Source: Bacillus sp. FJAT-29814
GTDB lineage: Bacteria > Bacillota > Bacilli > Bacillales > Cytobacillaceae
Assembly: GCF_001510715.1 (NCBI RefSeq)
Contig: NZ_LMTJ01000006.1
Location: 1 to 64,000, forward strand
Direction: 5' to 3'
Length of the DNA stretch: 64,000 nucleotides
Below the pieces are notes generated by a model that made no database searches, was not told where the DNA came from, and saw only the letters and a program-made list of their open reading frames with translations. The position numbers and the translations under genes are program-made. Below are positions 24,715 to 34,344 of this stretch, in pieces (positions within the stretch are counted from its first letter, which is position 1; each line of letters opens with the position of its first letter).

Positions 24715-24744
24715 GGGGGACCAGCATTTACCTGGTCAAGCCCC
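24715..24744 (-). terminator. intercistronic stem-loop between binding protein and livG
   Basis: GGGGGACCAG pairs with CTGGTC and CCCC, interrupted by a three-base bulge, between the substrate-binding protein stop and livG. A leaky terminator or 3' stabilising hairpin at this place would make the binding protein more abundant than the membrane parts, as is known for many binding-protein operons. Confidence 0.65.
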
Positions 24745-24754
24745 TAATTTTTTC

Positions 24755-25996
24755 TTACTTATTTCGAATTGGCGGAGCTGTTTCCTCCGGAGTCAACTCA
24801 CGCATCAGCACTGGAACCGGATATGGAACACCGTCCTTTTTCTCAAGCTTAATGGCATATAGTGCTTGTAATGCTTGGTGGTCCTCAGGTCGGAATGTCA
24901 TTTTTCCTTTCGGGCTTTCAAAGCTCAAGCCTTCCATTGCTTTAATCAGCGTATCCGCATCCGTATCGCCCTTCGTTTTCTTGACAGCTTCAACGATGGC
25001 GATTGCCGCACTCATTCCGCCCGGTGTAAACAGGTCTGGCACTTCATTATTAAAGCGTTTCTTGTGTTCAGTTACCAACCAATCATTGATTTTATTTTTC
25101 GGCAGGTCATGATAATAAACGGTGAAGCCTTCCATACCAACCAACGGCTCCATTGTCGCCAATGCCGCGATATCCGGTGCACCAGTTGAAATCTTGATGC
25201 CTTTATCCTGAACCTTCATATCAGCAATTTGTTTCCATGGTGAGTTCGCCCCGGCCCAGACAACAAATAGGTAGTCAGGTTTGGCATCAATTATTTTTTG
25301 GATGTTGGAAGTGAAATCGGTAGCTGCTGGGTCGGCGTATTCTTCCTTGACGATATCGGCGCCCAGCTTCTTAGCCGCTTCTTTAAATGCGGCAACACCA
25401 TCTCGTCCAAATGAATAGTCAGGTGCTAGGGTCGCGATTTTTACACCTTTTTTCGCAATCGCGGCAGCACCAGCCACAGCATCCTGGGAAGAGTTCCGTG
25501 CGGTACGGAAAATATACTTATTAAACTCGGAACCTGTAATGGTGTCGGCCGCAGCCGGTTCTACCACCATGATTTTTTGATATTCCTCGGCCAGCGGCAG
25601 GACTGCCAGCGTGTCCGCAGAGCTTGACGACCCAACTAAGAAATCTACTTTATCTTCTTCTAATAGTTTTGTTGCTTTTTGAACAGCGACTTCAGGCTTT
25701 GTTTCCGTATCTTCTACAAAAAATTCAATTTTTCTTCCGTCGACTTCCATCTTGCCGTCAGTGGCATATTCCAAGCCCAGCTCAAAGCCCCTCAGTGTTT
25801 GCTTGCCGTAGGACTCAAGCGCGCCTGTCTTGGATGCAAGCACCCCAATCTTGATTGGTTCCTTTGTCTCCGCCTTCTTATCATCGCCGCCTTCCTTTGG
25901 ATCTGATGACGACTTGTCGGAGCTGCATGCGCTGGCAAACAACATCATAAAAATAAGTAACCCTAAAAATGCCCATTTCTTCCGGTTTCCCTTCAA
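24755..25996 (-). CDS. ABC transporter substrate-binding lipoprotein (LivJ-like)
   Basis: A 413-residue periplasmic-binding-type protein anchored outside the membrane. The signal peptide ends in the lipobox LFASAC, so Cys24 would carry the lipid; a charged low-complexity linker follows and then the two-lobe Peripla_BP_6 domain (IKIGVLASKTGALESYGKQ). It is of the branched-chain amino acid/amide-binding class, but this class also binds aromatic and other organic acids. The start is TTG with AGGGGGAAG upstream. First gene of the Liv operon; its promoter must lie in 25997-26083. Confidence 0.92.
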   Translation of the reverse strand: MKGNRKKWAFLGLLIFMMLFASACSSDKSSSDPKEGGDDKKAETKEPIKIGVLASKTGALESYGKQTLRGFELGLEYATDGKMEVDGRKIEFFVEDTETKPEVAVQKATKLLEEDKVDFLVGSSSSADTLAVLPLAEEYQKIMVVEPAAADTITGSEFNKYIFRTARNSSQDAVAGAAAIAKKGVKIATLAPDYSFGRDGVAAFKEAAKKLGADIVKEEYADPAATDFTSNIQKIIDAKPDYLFVVWAGANSPWKQIADMKVQDKGIKISTGAPDIAALATMEPLVGMEGFTVYYHDLPKNKINDWLVTEHKKRFNNEVPDLFTPGGMSAAIAIVEAVKKTKGDTDADTLIKAMEGLSFESPKGKMTFRPEDHQALQALYAIKLEKKDGVPYPVPVLMRELTPEETAPPIRNK

Positions 25997-26083
25997 TGTT
26001 CTTCCCCCTTAAAATTTAAAAAATTTGATTGTATTGCTTTGGACTTATCATAAAAAAAGAGAGTTACATAGAAGTTACAAAAA

Positions 26084-26108
26084 AAACAGCCCGGATGTCA
26101 GGCTGTTT
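26084..26108 (-). terminator. terminator of the STAND/BTAD regulator gene
   Basis: AAACAGCC / GGCTGTTT with a nine-base loop followed by a run of T on the minus strand; it overlaps the stop codon of the regulator. Confidence 0.88.
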
Positions 26109-29100
26109 AGAGCGGCTTTATATAGCTGTCTGATTCGATAATCATTTCGTACATATGCTTTGTCGGTTCGAGCGGCGTTACCCCCAGCTCCTCCTCAAGG
26201 ACATCTGTACACTTTTTATACCATTTCAATGCCTGCGGGCGGTTATTTTTTCGATAATAACAATACATCAGCAGACGATAGGCTTCTTCCCAGGTACGGT
26301 CCCGCTCCAGTATCTTTTCACACCAGAAAATGGCCCGGTCGTAATTTTCATTGCGGACAGAAATTTGGGCCATTTTCTCCGCTCCCCGCAAAAAGTAAAC
26401 AAGCATACTTTCCCGTTTGCTGATGCACCAATCATCATAACGCCGCTCTGGCAAATAATCCCCCTGATAAAAGGAAAGTCCCTTTTCCAAATAGTTTTGG
26501 GCTTTATTCTGGTCTGATTCATCAAGACCATTTTGAACCCATATTTGAAATTGCTCTGTATCTACTTCGATCACCGCAAGCGGGTTAAGACCATAGAAAC
26601 TCCCATCCCTGATAATAAAAAATGGGGCAGCCCTTGCTTTTCGTCCCGGTTCCAGCACATGATGAAGACTATTTAAGGCAACCTTAAAATCGCGGTCCCC
26701 ACTTTTTTTTTCCTGATTGGGCCAGAGTATGGAGAGAATTTCCTCTTTGGCAATTAATTCACCTGTCGTGATGAGCAATTGAAATAATTCCTTGGCTTTT
26801 TCCCGCAGCCATTCCTTCTCGCCAACTTCCTTATCACCCAGCCAAATTTTAAATTGGCCCAGGGTTTGGACCCGGACCGAATAGCCAGGATGTGATTCGA
26901 GTGCAGTTATCCCCATATCCTGCAGGATTTTTGCTCCATATGCCTTTTGGTTGCCTTCCTTTAGGCATTGAAGCAAGAGCGGCACAAATACTTGCAAATC
27001 CCTTGGGCCAAAAACAGAACGCTTATGAAAAAAGAACTCATAGTCATACATCTGAATTAGACTTAAAAAGGAATCTGCATACCTTAGCATTTCAGGTTGC
27101 TTTTTTTCAAGATAAAAGCAATGTGACAGCCAAAACGCGCTCAGCATTTGCCCATAGGAATCCTCGCACTCACGGAATAGCATTCCAGCCTGTTCAAGGT
27201 AATTCAACGCTTTTGACAGTCGGTCATTATAAACACTGGCAATCCCCATGCCAAGGATAATCATGGCAGAAAGCCAAACATCATGGACTTTTTCAGTTTC
27301 CAGCAAGGCGAGTCTTCCGGCAGTGATGGCCCGCTCATATTCACCTCGTAATCCATATAAAACGCACAAGCCCATCAACGGTTCGGCTTTCCCGCGCGAG
27401 ACATTTAAATTGCCCATCAGCTCAAGGGCTGTTTGATAGCAATTTTCCGCCAAGGCAGCATCGTATTTATTGAGGATTTGTACGGCATGACCCATGCGAA
27501 TCCAACCGCACGCCTCGACAAACGGTGCCTTTAAACTGATGCCCAGTTGAATTCCCGCCTGTGCAAGTTCCTTCGCTTTGTTTCCTTCGCCTGTAAAGGC
27601 CTCAATGATGGATAACAATAAGTCTATTTCACGATGGGCCTGAGGCAAATTGGAAAGTTTTGTCCTTTCAAGTTCTGCCTTTTTCTTGTAAAGGAATTTC
27701 TTTGCCGTTTCAAACCGTCCCGTTCGCAAATAGAGTCTTGCTTCAAGACTGCCATCGAGGTCGGCATGATTTGTTTCCTTCGCCTTTTCCAGCCACTTCT
27801 CCGCTTTTTGCGCCTTTCCAGAGTTTAACAGGTTTTCCGACAACAATTCATACAGCTTCCCGCTTTCTTCGGCTGGCGTTCTGCTTTTCTCGCGGTGGCT
27901 GATTGCCTCATATAGTAGACGCTCCGCATGCTGCGGCTGAATCGTATCCAAGTAAATTTTCGCCTTTCCCTCCAGCGCCTTGCTCATTCCAAGAAAATCC
28001 TGTTCTTTCGCCGCCCCATCATAGGCAAGTTGATAAAAACGTTCAGCCTCGGAATATTGGGAACGATAGCGGCAGACCTCCGCTTTCAGCAGCCATAATT
28101 GATAATACGTCCCCAGCTCTTCATCGGCCATTTTTGCCAAATGGTCGGACAAGCTCTCAAGCTTGCCGTTTTCAAGCATCCGGAAACCATTCTCCTGCAG
28201 AATTGCAGCCATCGCTTTGGTGTGATGAATTCTTTGATAATGATAAAGCGCCTTCTCCAACATCTTTCTTTTTTCATAGAATCGGGCACATCTTTCATGA
28301 AGCATGGCATAATTTCCCGGATTATTCGTTTGAAACTGCTTTTCCAAAAATTCTTTAAAAAGGGCATGGTAGCGATAATGATTCTGGCCCACCTTTTGAA
28401 TAAATAAATTTCGCTCCTTCAACTGCTCAAGCAGGCTTGAAGCTGCTTGAAAGCCGATCACCTCCACACACAGCTCCTCGTCGATCTCTTCAAAAATCGA
28501 GGTTTGTTCAAGAAACTGCTGAATCATCGGCGGCTGTTTTGCAAAAACCTCCATCACCAAGTACTGGAAAAACTCGGTTAGGGAGTGGGTAGAGTGGGCA
28601 AAAAAATCGGAAATATCCGATTTCAACGGAATTTGTTGGGCAATCATGCAGAGGGCAATAATCCAGCCTTCTGTCAATTGGTAAATGGTTTGTAGCTGAG
28701 GCTGCTCCAACTCGATACCATAAAGGTCTAAAAGCAGCAATTCCATTTCCTCAATCGTCAAAATGAGGTCGTCTCTGGTGATTTCCAACAAGCGACCTGT
28801 TACCTTCATTTTTGTCAGTTGCTTCCAGATGGGACGACTCCGGCTCGAGATGACGATATGTAAATTGTCGGGAATATGCTCGAGCAGTTTTTCCATCCAG
28901 CTGTTAATCGTGTAGGATTGTTCAATCTGATGAAAGTCATCGAGAACCAGGGTAATTTCTAAGTCGATATCAAGAAGTTCGTTAATGAACAGTGAACATA
29001 AATAATTTAGTTCCTCTTCACGTATATAGCGGTCCATTGTTTCAATATAAGCTGATAATTCCAACCCAAAATGGGGAACAATTTTTCTGATGGCATGGAT

Positions 29101-29346
29101 GATATGTGCGAGAAACGGAAGAATATCATCATCCATCGAGGAAATCGAATACCAGCAACCCAAGATTTTTTCATCGTTCATAAATAAGGCCATCGCTGTG
29201 CTTTTTCCATAGCCTGCACCGGCGTGAATAACTGTTAACGGGTAGTTGGGGATTGTCTTCATTTTTAGGGTAAGCTTCGCCCGCCTAATAAAATCGTCCT
29301 TTACTGTTGGTATGCGCAGCTTTGTCCCAATAATCGGAAGCTTCAT
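26107..29346 (-). CDS. large STAND-ATPase regulator with BTAD domain
   Basis: A 1079-residue regulator. The N terminus is a MalT-like STAND NTPase with Walker A GAGYGKST (43-50) and Walker B in ITLVLDDFHQ. A long middle section of helical TPR-like repeats follows (about 350-800). The C terminus carries an OmpR-like winged helix (around TLGQFKIWLGDKEV to LHHVLEPG) joined to a bacterial transcriptional activation domain (to the end), as in SARP/AfsR proteins. It lacks the LuxR helix-turn-helix of MalT. Such proteins oligomerise on ligand and ATP binding and activate genes. Flanked by the Liv operon and an SDR gene, it most likely controls this island. The ATG follows AAGGGGGTG. Confidence 0.87.
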   Translation of the reverse strand: MKLPIIGTKLRIPTVKDDFIRRAKLTLKMKTIPNYPLTVIHAGAGYGKSTAMALFMNDEKILGCWYSISSMDDDILPFLAHIIHAIRKIVPHFGLELSAYIETMDRYIREEELNYLCSLFINELLDIDLEITLVLDDFHQIEQSYTINSWMEKLLEHIPDNLHIVISSRSRPIWKQLTKMKVTGRLLEITRDDLILTIEEMELLLLDLYGIELEQPQLQTIYQLTEGWIIALCMIAQQIPLKSDISDFFAHSTHSLTEFFQYLVMEVFAKQPPMIQQFLEQTSIFEEIDEELCVEVIGFQAASSLLEQLKERNLFIQKVGQNHYRYHALFKEFLEKQFQTNNPGNYAMLHERCARFYEKRKMLEKALYHYQRIHHTKAMAAILQENGFRMLENGKLESLSDHLAKMADEELGTYYQLWLLKAEVCRYRSQYSEAERFYQLAYDGAAKEQDFLGMSKALEGKAKIYLDTIQPQHAERLLYEAISHREKSRTPAEESGKLYELLSENLLNSGKAQKAEKWLEKAKETNHADLDGSLEARLYLRTGRFETAKKFLYKKKAELERTKLSNLPQAHREIDLLLSIIEAFTGEGNKAKELAQAGIQLGISLKAPFVEACGWIRMGHAVQILNKYDAALAENCYQTALELMGNLNVSRGKAEPLMGLCVLYGLRGEYERAITAGRLALLETEKVHDVWLSAMIILGMGIASVYNDRLSKALNYLEQAGMLFRECEDSYGQMLSAFWLSHCFYLEKKQPEMLRYADSFLSLIQMYDYEFFFHKRSVFGPRDLQVFVPLLLQCLKEGNQKAYGAKILQDMGITALESHPGYSVRVQTLGQFKIWLGDKEVGEKEWLREKAKELFQLLITTGELIAKEEILSILWPNQEKKSGDRDFKVALNSLHHVLEPGRKARAAPFFIIRDGSFYGLNPLAVIEVDTEQFQIWVQNGLDESDQNKAQNYLEKGLSFYQGDYLPERRYDDWCISKRESMLVYFLRGAEKMAQISVRNENYDRAIFWCEKILERDRTWEEAYRLLMYCYYRKNNRPQALKWYKKCTDVLEEELGVTPLEPTKHMYEMIIESDSYIKPL

Positions 29347-29423
29347 AAAGCACCCCCTTCTTAACCAATTTTCCTAATATTCACTATTTTATCACAATAT
29401 CACCAAAAATTGGACGAAAAAAA

Positions 29424-29442
29424 GAGGCCAGTTTCCAGCCCC
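29424..29442 (-). terminator. terminator of the SDR gene
   Basis: GGCCAG/CTGGCC-type stem with G-U pairs and a three-base loop, followed by a run of seven T on the minus strand, directly after the SDR stop codon. Confidence 0.75.
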
Positions 29443-29444
29443 CA

Positions 29445-30197
29445 TTAGTCTTCTTCATAAATCATTTTTCTTGTCATTCCGCCGTCAACTACCAAATTAA
29501 TGCCAGTGACAAAATCATTTTCTTTAGCTGTCAGGTAGAGACAGGCACGGGCAATATCACCAGGATTGCCCACCCGCTTCGAGAAATGCTGCTCGTGGTC
29601 GATTTCCCGCAGCTCGGACTCATCACCGGTATGAATCCAACCGGGCGAGATCGCATTGACGGTAATCCGGTCTTGACCAAGGGTTGCCGCTAATGCATGT
29701 GTCAGCGCGACAATCCCGCCTTTGGTGGCCGCATAAGCTTCAGTATTCGGCTCCGACATTAACGCTCGCGTTGAAGCGATGTTTACAATCGAACCGCCGT
29801 CTGGATTGTTTCGCATTAGCTTGGCTCCCTCCTTGGAACAAAGGAATACGCTGCGCAGGTTCGTATTGATGACATTGTCCCACGTCTCAAGGGTTAGTTC
29901 GTAAAATGGAGTAAATTTGCTGATCCCGGCATTGTTGATTATAATATCCATTTTTCCGTATGTATTTGCTGTTACCTCCATTAAACGAATAACATCTTCT
30001 TCAAGGCGCACATCTGTTTTTGCAAAAATAGCTTCGCCACCATGTTCACGAATTTCATTGACCGTCCGTTCTCCTGCTTCCACATCAAAATCGGCTACAA
30101 CCACTTTTCCTCCTTTTTCGGCATAGGCCATGGCAACACCGCGGCCAATGCCCTTTCCAGCACCGGTAACAATAACAACTTTTCCTGAAAAATTCAT
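29445..30197 (-). CDS. SDR family oxidoreductase
   Basis: A 250-residue short-chain dehydrogenase/reductase of the classical type. The cofactor loop TGAGKGIG (11-18), NNAG (88-91), catalytic Ser142, and Tyr155/Lys159 in YAATKGG are all present; the acidic residue after beta-2 (VVVADFD) favours NAD(H). It oxidises or reduces an alcohol/ketone pair of unknown identity. The ATG follows GGGAG with good spacing. It stands alone, just upstream of the large regulator gene, and may belong to the same catabolic island. Confidence 0.88.
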   Translation of the reverse strand: MNFSGKVVIVTGAGKGIGRGVAMAYAEKGGKVVVADFDVEAGERTVNEIREHGGEAIFAKTDVRLEEDVIRLMEVTANTYGKMDIIINNAGISKFTPFYELTLETWDNVINTNLRSVFLCSKEGAKLMRNNPDGGSIVNIASTRALMSEPNTEAYAATKGGIVALTHALAATLGQDRITVNAISPGWIHTGDESELREIDHEQHFSKRVGNPGDIARACLYLTAKENDFVTGINLVVDGGMTRKMIYEED

Positions 30198-30318
30198 CTG
30201 TCTGCTCCCTCTCTTTGAAATATACATTCCGACCTAATTTTACATGAATGGGGAATGTTATAAAACGATATACACCTGAAGAAACTAACCTATCGAAAAT
30301 TTTTAAAGGAGGATTTCT

Positions 30319-30462
30319 ATGAGCGAAAAATGTTTTTATTGTACTGATGAACTCGATGAAAGACAACGGCATTTTGTGTCCTTTGTTTCCTCAAACCAGG
30401 AGAGAGATGAGATTCTTTGCCCTGATTGCTACCAAGACTGGCTGCAAGGGTTAAAAGGGTGA
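30319..30462 (+). CDS. small zinc-ribbon-like protein
   Basis: A 47-residue protein preceded by a perfect AGGAGG at six bases. Two Cys-x2-Cys pairs, CFYC (5-8) and CPDC (34-37), are placed as in a single zinc ribbon. It has no other recognisable domain and no partner gene. A bidirectional terminator follows seven bases after the stop. The strong ribosome binding site, metal-ligand pattern and terminator make it a convincing gene; function unknown. Confidence 0.75.
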   Translation: MSEKCFYCTDELDERQRHFVSFVSSNQERDEILCPDCYQDWLQGLKG

Positions 30463-30468
30463 AAAAAT

Positions 30469-30492
30469 GGGGCTGCCCCAATGAGCCGCCCC
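30469..30492. terminator. convergent terminator, zinc-ribbon gene and thrB
   Basis: GGGGCTGCCC / GAGCCGCCCC, ten positions with one mismatch and a four-base loop; A-tract before and T-rich tract after allow use in both directions. Confidence 0.85.
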
Positions 30493-30499
30493 TTTCCTT

Positions 30500-31417
30500 T
30501 TACTTCACACACTTTTCAACTTCCTGTACGCTGCTTCCCACATAATCAATGTTCAATGTTTTAGCTGTCATATCAGGAAATGCAGACTGCAGCATCGCTG
30601 ACAAACATTCGCCTTGTCCCTTTTCCGTAAAGCATAGAATAGTGGGGCCTGCACCGCTCAATGCCACCCCAAACGCCCCATTTTCCTTGGCAAATTGTTG
30701 GATTTTCTGATAAAAAGAGATCAACGGCTTACGATAAGGCTGATGAAATAAATCCTGTTCCATCATTTTTCCGGCAAGCGCCCACTGTTTGCTTAACAAT
30801 GCTGCCACTAAAAGATTTGCGGTTGCCGATGCCTGGACCGCATCATTTCTTGAAAAAGAAGCCGGCAACACTCCCCGTGAATCTTTTGTTAACAGGATTT
30901 CCTTTGGAATTACCGCAACTGTTTCAATCGCAAGATCCGAGAACGATAACATTTCGACCTCTTTGTGGTTGTAACAACCTACCACAAGACCTCCGTAAAG
31001 CGAAGCACCGACATTATCAGGATGGCCTTCAATCCCGGTTGCGAAAAGGAGCTTTTCTTGTTTGGTCAGCCTCAAATCGGCGAACGTATCAGCAAGTTCG
31101 ATCCCGGCGACGATCGCAGAGGCACTTGACCCTAGTCCTCGGGCTAATGGAATTTCACTTTTCATTTTCACTCGACAAGGCGGCATCACCTTGTCAAATT
31201 GCTCAGCTGTTTTCACGGCTATTTGCGCGATAAAATGCTGCTCATTCGTTGGAAGTCCTTTCAGTTCCTCATCATCCGAGACGAACTCCCAGCGATCGCT
31301 GCTCTCTGCCTCAAGGGTTATATATAAATCAAGGGCAAGTCCCATTGAGTCAAACCCGGGCCCAAGATTGGCAGTGCTTGCCGGGACCCTGATATTCACT
31401 CTGTTAGGTAACGGCAT
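30500..31417 (-). CDS. thrB: homoserine kinase
   Basis: A 305-residue GHMP kinase that phosphorylates homoserine, the penultimate step to threonine. The ATP-binding motif [16 protein letters not shown] and the N-terminal [16 protein letters not shown] are diagnostic, and the C-terminal [11 protein letters not shown] motif is present. The ATG overlaps the thrC stop by 14 bases and has AAGGGG upstream; a TTG three codons earlier is possible. Last gene of hom-thrC-thrB. Confidence 0.96.
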   Translation of the reverse strand: MPLPNRVNIRVPASTANLGPGFDSMGLALDLYITLEAESSDRWEFVSDDEELKGLPTNEQHFIAQIAVKTAEQFDKVMPPCRVKMKSEIPLARGLGSSASAIVAGIELADTFADLRLTKQEKLLFATGIEGHPDNVGASLYGGLVVGCYNHKEVEMLSFSDLAIETVAVIPKEILLTKDSRGVLPASFSRNDAVQASATANLLVAALLSKQWALAGKMMEQDLFHQPYRKPLISFYQKIQQFAKENGAFGVALSGAGPTILCFTEKGQGECLSAMLQSAFPDMTAKTLNIDYVGSSVQEVEKCVK

Positions 31418-32474
31418 TGCCGACAACCCCTTGGATATGCTTTTTCACCGCTTGTTCATCGTTAGGCAGCTGTGTCGGCTTTACCAAGCTGCTTCCTATC
31501 GCCGTATCTGGATCCTTTAAACCGTTTCCGGTAAGGACGGAGACAATTTTTGTACCTTTGGTGATTTTTCCTTGCTGCAACGCTTTATAGACACCAGCGA
31601 TTGAGGCACAGGATGCCGGTTCGGCAAACACACCCTCGGTAGAAGCGAGCTTTTTATAGGCAGCAACGATTTCTTCATCGGTAACCTCATCAAATTGGCC
31701 ATTTGATTCGGCAACGGCATTCACAGCCAAATCCCAGCTAGCTGGGTTGCCAATGCGAATCGCCGTCGCAATCGTTTCCGGATTTTCAAATACGCGGTTA
31801 TGGACAAGGGCGGCGGCACCCGCCGCTTCAAAGCCAAACATACGCGGCAGACCGGTTTCCTTCTGGTCGTTGTACTCTTTAAATCCTTTCCAGTAAGCAC
31901 TGATGTTTCCAGCATTTCCGACTGGAATCGCCAGAATTTCCGGTGCAGAGCCTAGCTGGTCGCACACCTCAAAGGCAGCTGTTTTTTGCCCTTCAAGCCT
32001 GTAAGGGTTCACTGAATTAACAAGAGTAATCGGTTCGACCTCACTAATGTCTCGTACCATTTTCAGTGCTTGGTCAAAATTCCCCTCAATTGAAATAATC
32101 TCGGCACCGTACATCATTGCCTGCGCCAGCTTACCCATGGCAATTTTTCCTTCTGGTATCACGACGATACATTTTAATCCAGCCCGGGCCGCATAGGCAG
32201 CAGCAGCAGCCGATGTATTTCCCGTGGAAGCGCAAATGACGGTTTGGCTTCCTTCCTCTACCGCCTTGGCAACCGCCATCACCATTCCGCGGTCCTTAAA
32301 GGAGCCTGTCGGATTTGCTCCTTCGACTTTGACATAAAGCTCTACGCCCCATTCTTCCGAGAGCCGTTCCAACTTAATCAGCGGAGTATTTCCTTCATTC
32401 AGGGTCAATTGGGGTGTTTCATTCGTAACTGGTAAATATTCTTTATACGCTTCTAATAATCCTGGCCATCTCAT
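31404..32474 (-). CDS. thrC: threonine synthase
   Basis: A 356-residue PLP enzyme converting O-phosphohomoserine to threonine. The cofactor lysine is Lys60 in PTGSFKDRG, and the phosphate-binding glycine-rich loop PVGNAGNI is present. The length fits the short Gram-positive type. Its ATG overlaps the hom stop by four bases (ATGA), with GAGG upstream. Confidence 0.96.
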   Translation of the reverse strand: MRWPGLLEAYKEYLPVTNETPQLTLNEGNTPLIKLERLSEEWGVELYVKVEGANPTGSFKDRGMVMAVAKAVEEGSQTVICASTGNTSAAAAAYAARAGLKCIVVIPEGKIAMGKLAQAMMYGAEIISIEGNFDQALKMVRDISEVEPITLVNSVNPYRLEGQKTAAFEVCDQLGSAPEILAIPVGNAGNISAYWKGFKEYNDQKETGLPRMFGFEAAGAAALVHNRVFENPETIATAIRIGNPASWDLAVNAVAESNGQFDEVTDEEIVAAYKKLASTEGVFAEPASCASIAGVYKALQQGKITKGTKIVSVLTGNGLKDPDTAIGSSLVKPTQLPNDEQAVKKHIQGVVGNAVT

Positions 32475-33766
32475 AATGATTTCCTCACCACTCTATATGC
32501 ACTTTTAATTTCTTTTAATGTGGGCAGCTCATTTAACTCCTGCAAAATTTGGTCATAGTCCGTCAATGATGCCCGATGTGTCACCAACACAATTTCAGAA
32601 ACCTCATTCTTCTTAACCGGAAGCTGAAGAATTTTTTCAAAACTAACACCATGTCTGGCAAATATCGAGGTAATCTCGGCAAATACGCCAACCTCGTCCT
32701 TTACATGGAGCCGCAGAAAGTACTTCGAGAATTTTTCATTGTTACCCTTTAAAAGTTTAGGGTATTGCGGGGTGACCGCACTTTTGCCGTTAACGCCAAT
32801 GCGCAAATTTTTGATCACACCGACGAGGTCGGAAACTACCGATGTCGCAGTTGGAAGGCTTCCGGCCCCCGGGCCGTAAAACATCGTTTCGCCAACAGCT
32901 TCACCATAAACGTAAACAGCATTGTATTCATTCTGCACGGAAGCAAGCGGATGGTTGTTTGAGAGAAAAGTCGGAGCGACACTGACCTCCACTTTTTCTC
33001 CCTCGCGATGGGCATAACCTATCAGTTTCATTGTATATCCGAGCTGCTTTCCGTAGTTGATGTCCTCCTCAGTCACCTTGGAAATCCCGCTGACCTGAAC
33101 ATCTTCCAAATCGATATGCATCGAAAATCCCAACACCGCAAGAATCGTCATCTTCCGGGCAGCATCCAGTCCCTCAACATCCGCAGTCGGGTCAGCCTCG
33201 GCAAAGCCAAGTTCCTGCGCTTCTTTGAGAACCTCATCATAAGAACGCCCTTCAATGCTCATTTTTGTTAAAATGTAGTTCGTCGTCCCGTTTACAATCC
33301 CCATCATTTGCGTAATCCGGTCGGAAGCAAGCCCGTCAACCAACCCTCTTAAAATGGGAATCCCTCCGGCAACACTTGCTTCATAAAATAAATCGCAGCC
33401 ATACTCGGAAGCAACCGTTAACAGTTCCGAACCATGCAAGGCCATCAAATCCTTGTTGGCCGTTACAACATGCTTCCCCTGACGAAGAGCAGTAATCAAA
33501 TAGTCTTTTGTGTCATCGACACCGCCCATGACCTCAATGACCACGTCAATTTCCTCATCAAGCAAAATATCATCAGGATTTGATGTCAACATTTCCTGTT
33601 CTACTTCTATCATTCTTGTTTTATATAAATCTTGAACTAGTATTTTTTTGACAGCAACTGGACAGCCGACTTGGTGCATTAATTTGTCCTGATGGTTTTT
33701 AATAATTTGGACAACACCCGATCCAACCGTACCTAACCCTAGTAAACCTATTGAAATAGCCTTCAC
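32471..33766 (-). CDS. hom: homoserine dehydrogenase
   Basis: A 431-residue enzyme reducing aspartate semialdehyde to homoserine. It has the NAD(P) loop [11 protein letters not shown], the catalytic domain with [11 protein letters not shown], and a C-terminal ACT domain (from about residue 350) for feedback control. The start is GTG behind GGAGGGGGA. The frame extends 22 codons further upstream to an ATG, but that ATG lies on the -10 box of the predicted promoter, so it would not be in the message. First gene of hom-thrC-thrB, as in B. subtilis. Confidence 0.96.
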   Translation of the reverse strand: MKAISIGLLGLGTVGSGVVQIIKNHQDKLMHQVGCPVAVKKILVQDLYKTRMIEVEQEMLTSNPDDILLDEEIDVVIEVMGGVDDTKDYLITALRQGKHVVTANKDLMALHGSELLTVASEYGCDLFYEASVAGGIPILRGLVDGLASDRITQMMGIVNGTTNYILTKMSIEGRSYDEVLKEAQELGFAEADPTADVEGLDAARKMTILAVLGFSMHIDLEDVQVSGISKVTEEDINYGKQLGYTMKLIGYAHREGEKVEVSVAPTFLSNNHPLASVQNEYNAVYVYGEAVGETMFYGPGAGSLPTATSVVSDLVGVIKNLRIGVNGKSAVTPQYPKLLKGNNEKFSKYFLRLHVKDEVGVFAEITSIFARHGVSFEKILQLPVKKNEVSEIVLVTHRASLTDYDQILQELNELPTLKEIKSAYRVVRKSL

Positions 33767-33830
33767 ATAATCCCCCTCCATCCCAAGCATTTGTCCTCGT
33801 AGCGAAAACAAATGTATTTCTGTTGTAGAC

Positions 33831-33859
33831 ATTATAAAGTTGTTTGATTTTTTTTACAA
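33831..33859 (-). promoter_or_regulatory. sigma-A promoter of hom-thrC-thrB
   Basis: On the minus strand TTGTAA (33854-33859), a 17-base spacer and a perfect TATAAT (33831-33836). The start point near 33824 leaves a leader of about 58 bases before the GTG of hom. Very AT-rich sequence surrounds it; I see no T-box or other riboswitch on this side. Confidence 0.7.
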
Positions 33860-34025
33860 TAGTTATATTTTTCAATTTTATACTGTAATCGCTTACTCCT
33901 GCATCATATCAGTGTTCTTAATTTTCAGCAAAATTTTTCTCTGGAAATACGCAAAATTTTTTACGTTTTATCCCTTTACAAGCTTGAAGATGAGGTTGTA
34001 GAATAAAGCCTATATTCATTGTATT

Positions 34026-34054
34026 TTGAAATTTGCACCAATTTGCGGTATTCT
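34026..34054 (+). promoter_or_regulatory. sigma-A promoter of the serine operon
   Basis: TTGAAA (34026-34031), 17-base spacer, TATTCT (34049-34054). Transcription would start near 34061, at the beginning of the T-box leader. Confidence 0.65.
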
Positions 34055-34060
34055 AAAAAT

Positions 34061-34309
34061 AACAGTAATGATGAAGACGGCATTAAGAAATGGCTTCAGA
34101 GAGCCGGTGGCTGCTGCGAACCGGTGCCAAATCTTATCACGCCCAGCCCTTCTGAACTGGCTGCCGAATCCAGTAGGCATGCCCGGCTAAAACCGTTACC
34201 TGTCCCAGAGGCCGCCTTTTGTTTTCAGGCGGCAAACGAGGGTGGCACCACGTTTATCCACGTCCCTCATAACACGACCACTATGTCTGTTATGGGGGGC
34301 GTTTTTATT
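34061..34309 (+). promoter_or_regulatory. T-box leader, serine specific (AGC specifier)
   Basis: A full T-box riboswitch. Visible parts in order: the stem I distal region with the AG bulge and AGAGAGCCGGTGG, then GCGAACCGG; the specifier AGC at 34145-34147, nine bases before the conserved GAA as in known T-boxes; the AGTAGG-...-CCGTTACC stem III region; the T-box sequence AGGGTGGCACCACG (34239-34252); and a terminator stem (34260-34302) ending in T residues. AGC is a serine codon, so uncharged tRNA-Ser should switch on the downstream serine genes. The base after the specifier is C, not the usual A. Confidence 0.93.
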
Positions 34310-34344
34310 TTTTTAGGGAAAATCAATTTGAAAGGATGAGTTTG

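Noticed and set aside
33767..33832. Longer N terminus of homoserine dehydrogenase
   Set aside because: The upstream ATG lies within the -10 box of the predicted promoter, and the GTG has a strong ribosome binding site.
34019..34339. 106-codon open frame before the aminotransferase gene
   Set aside because: It spans the T-box leader from stem I to the terminator; the RNA structure explains the sequence.
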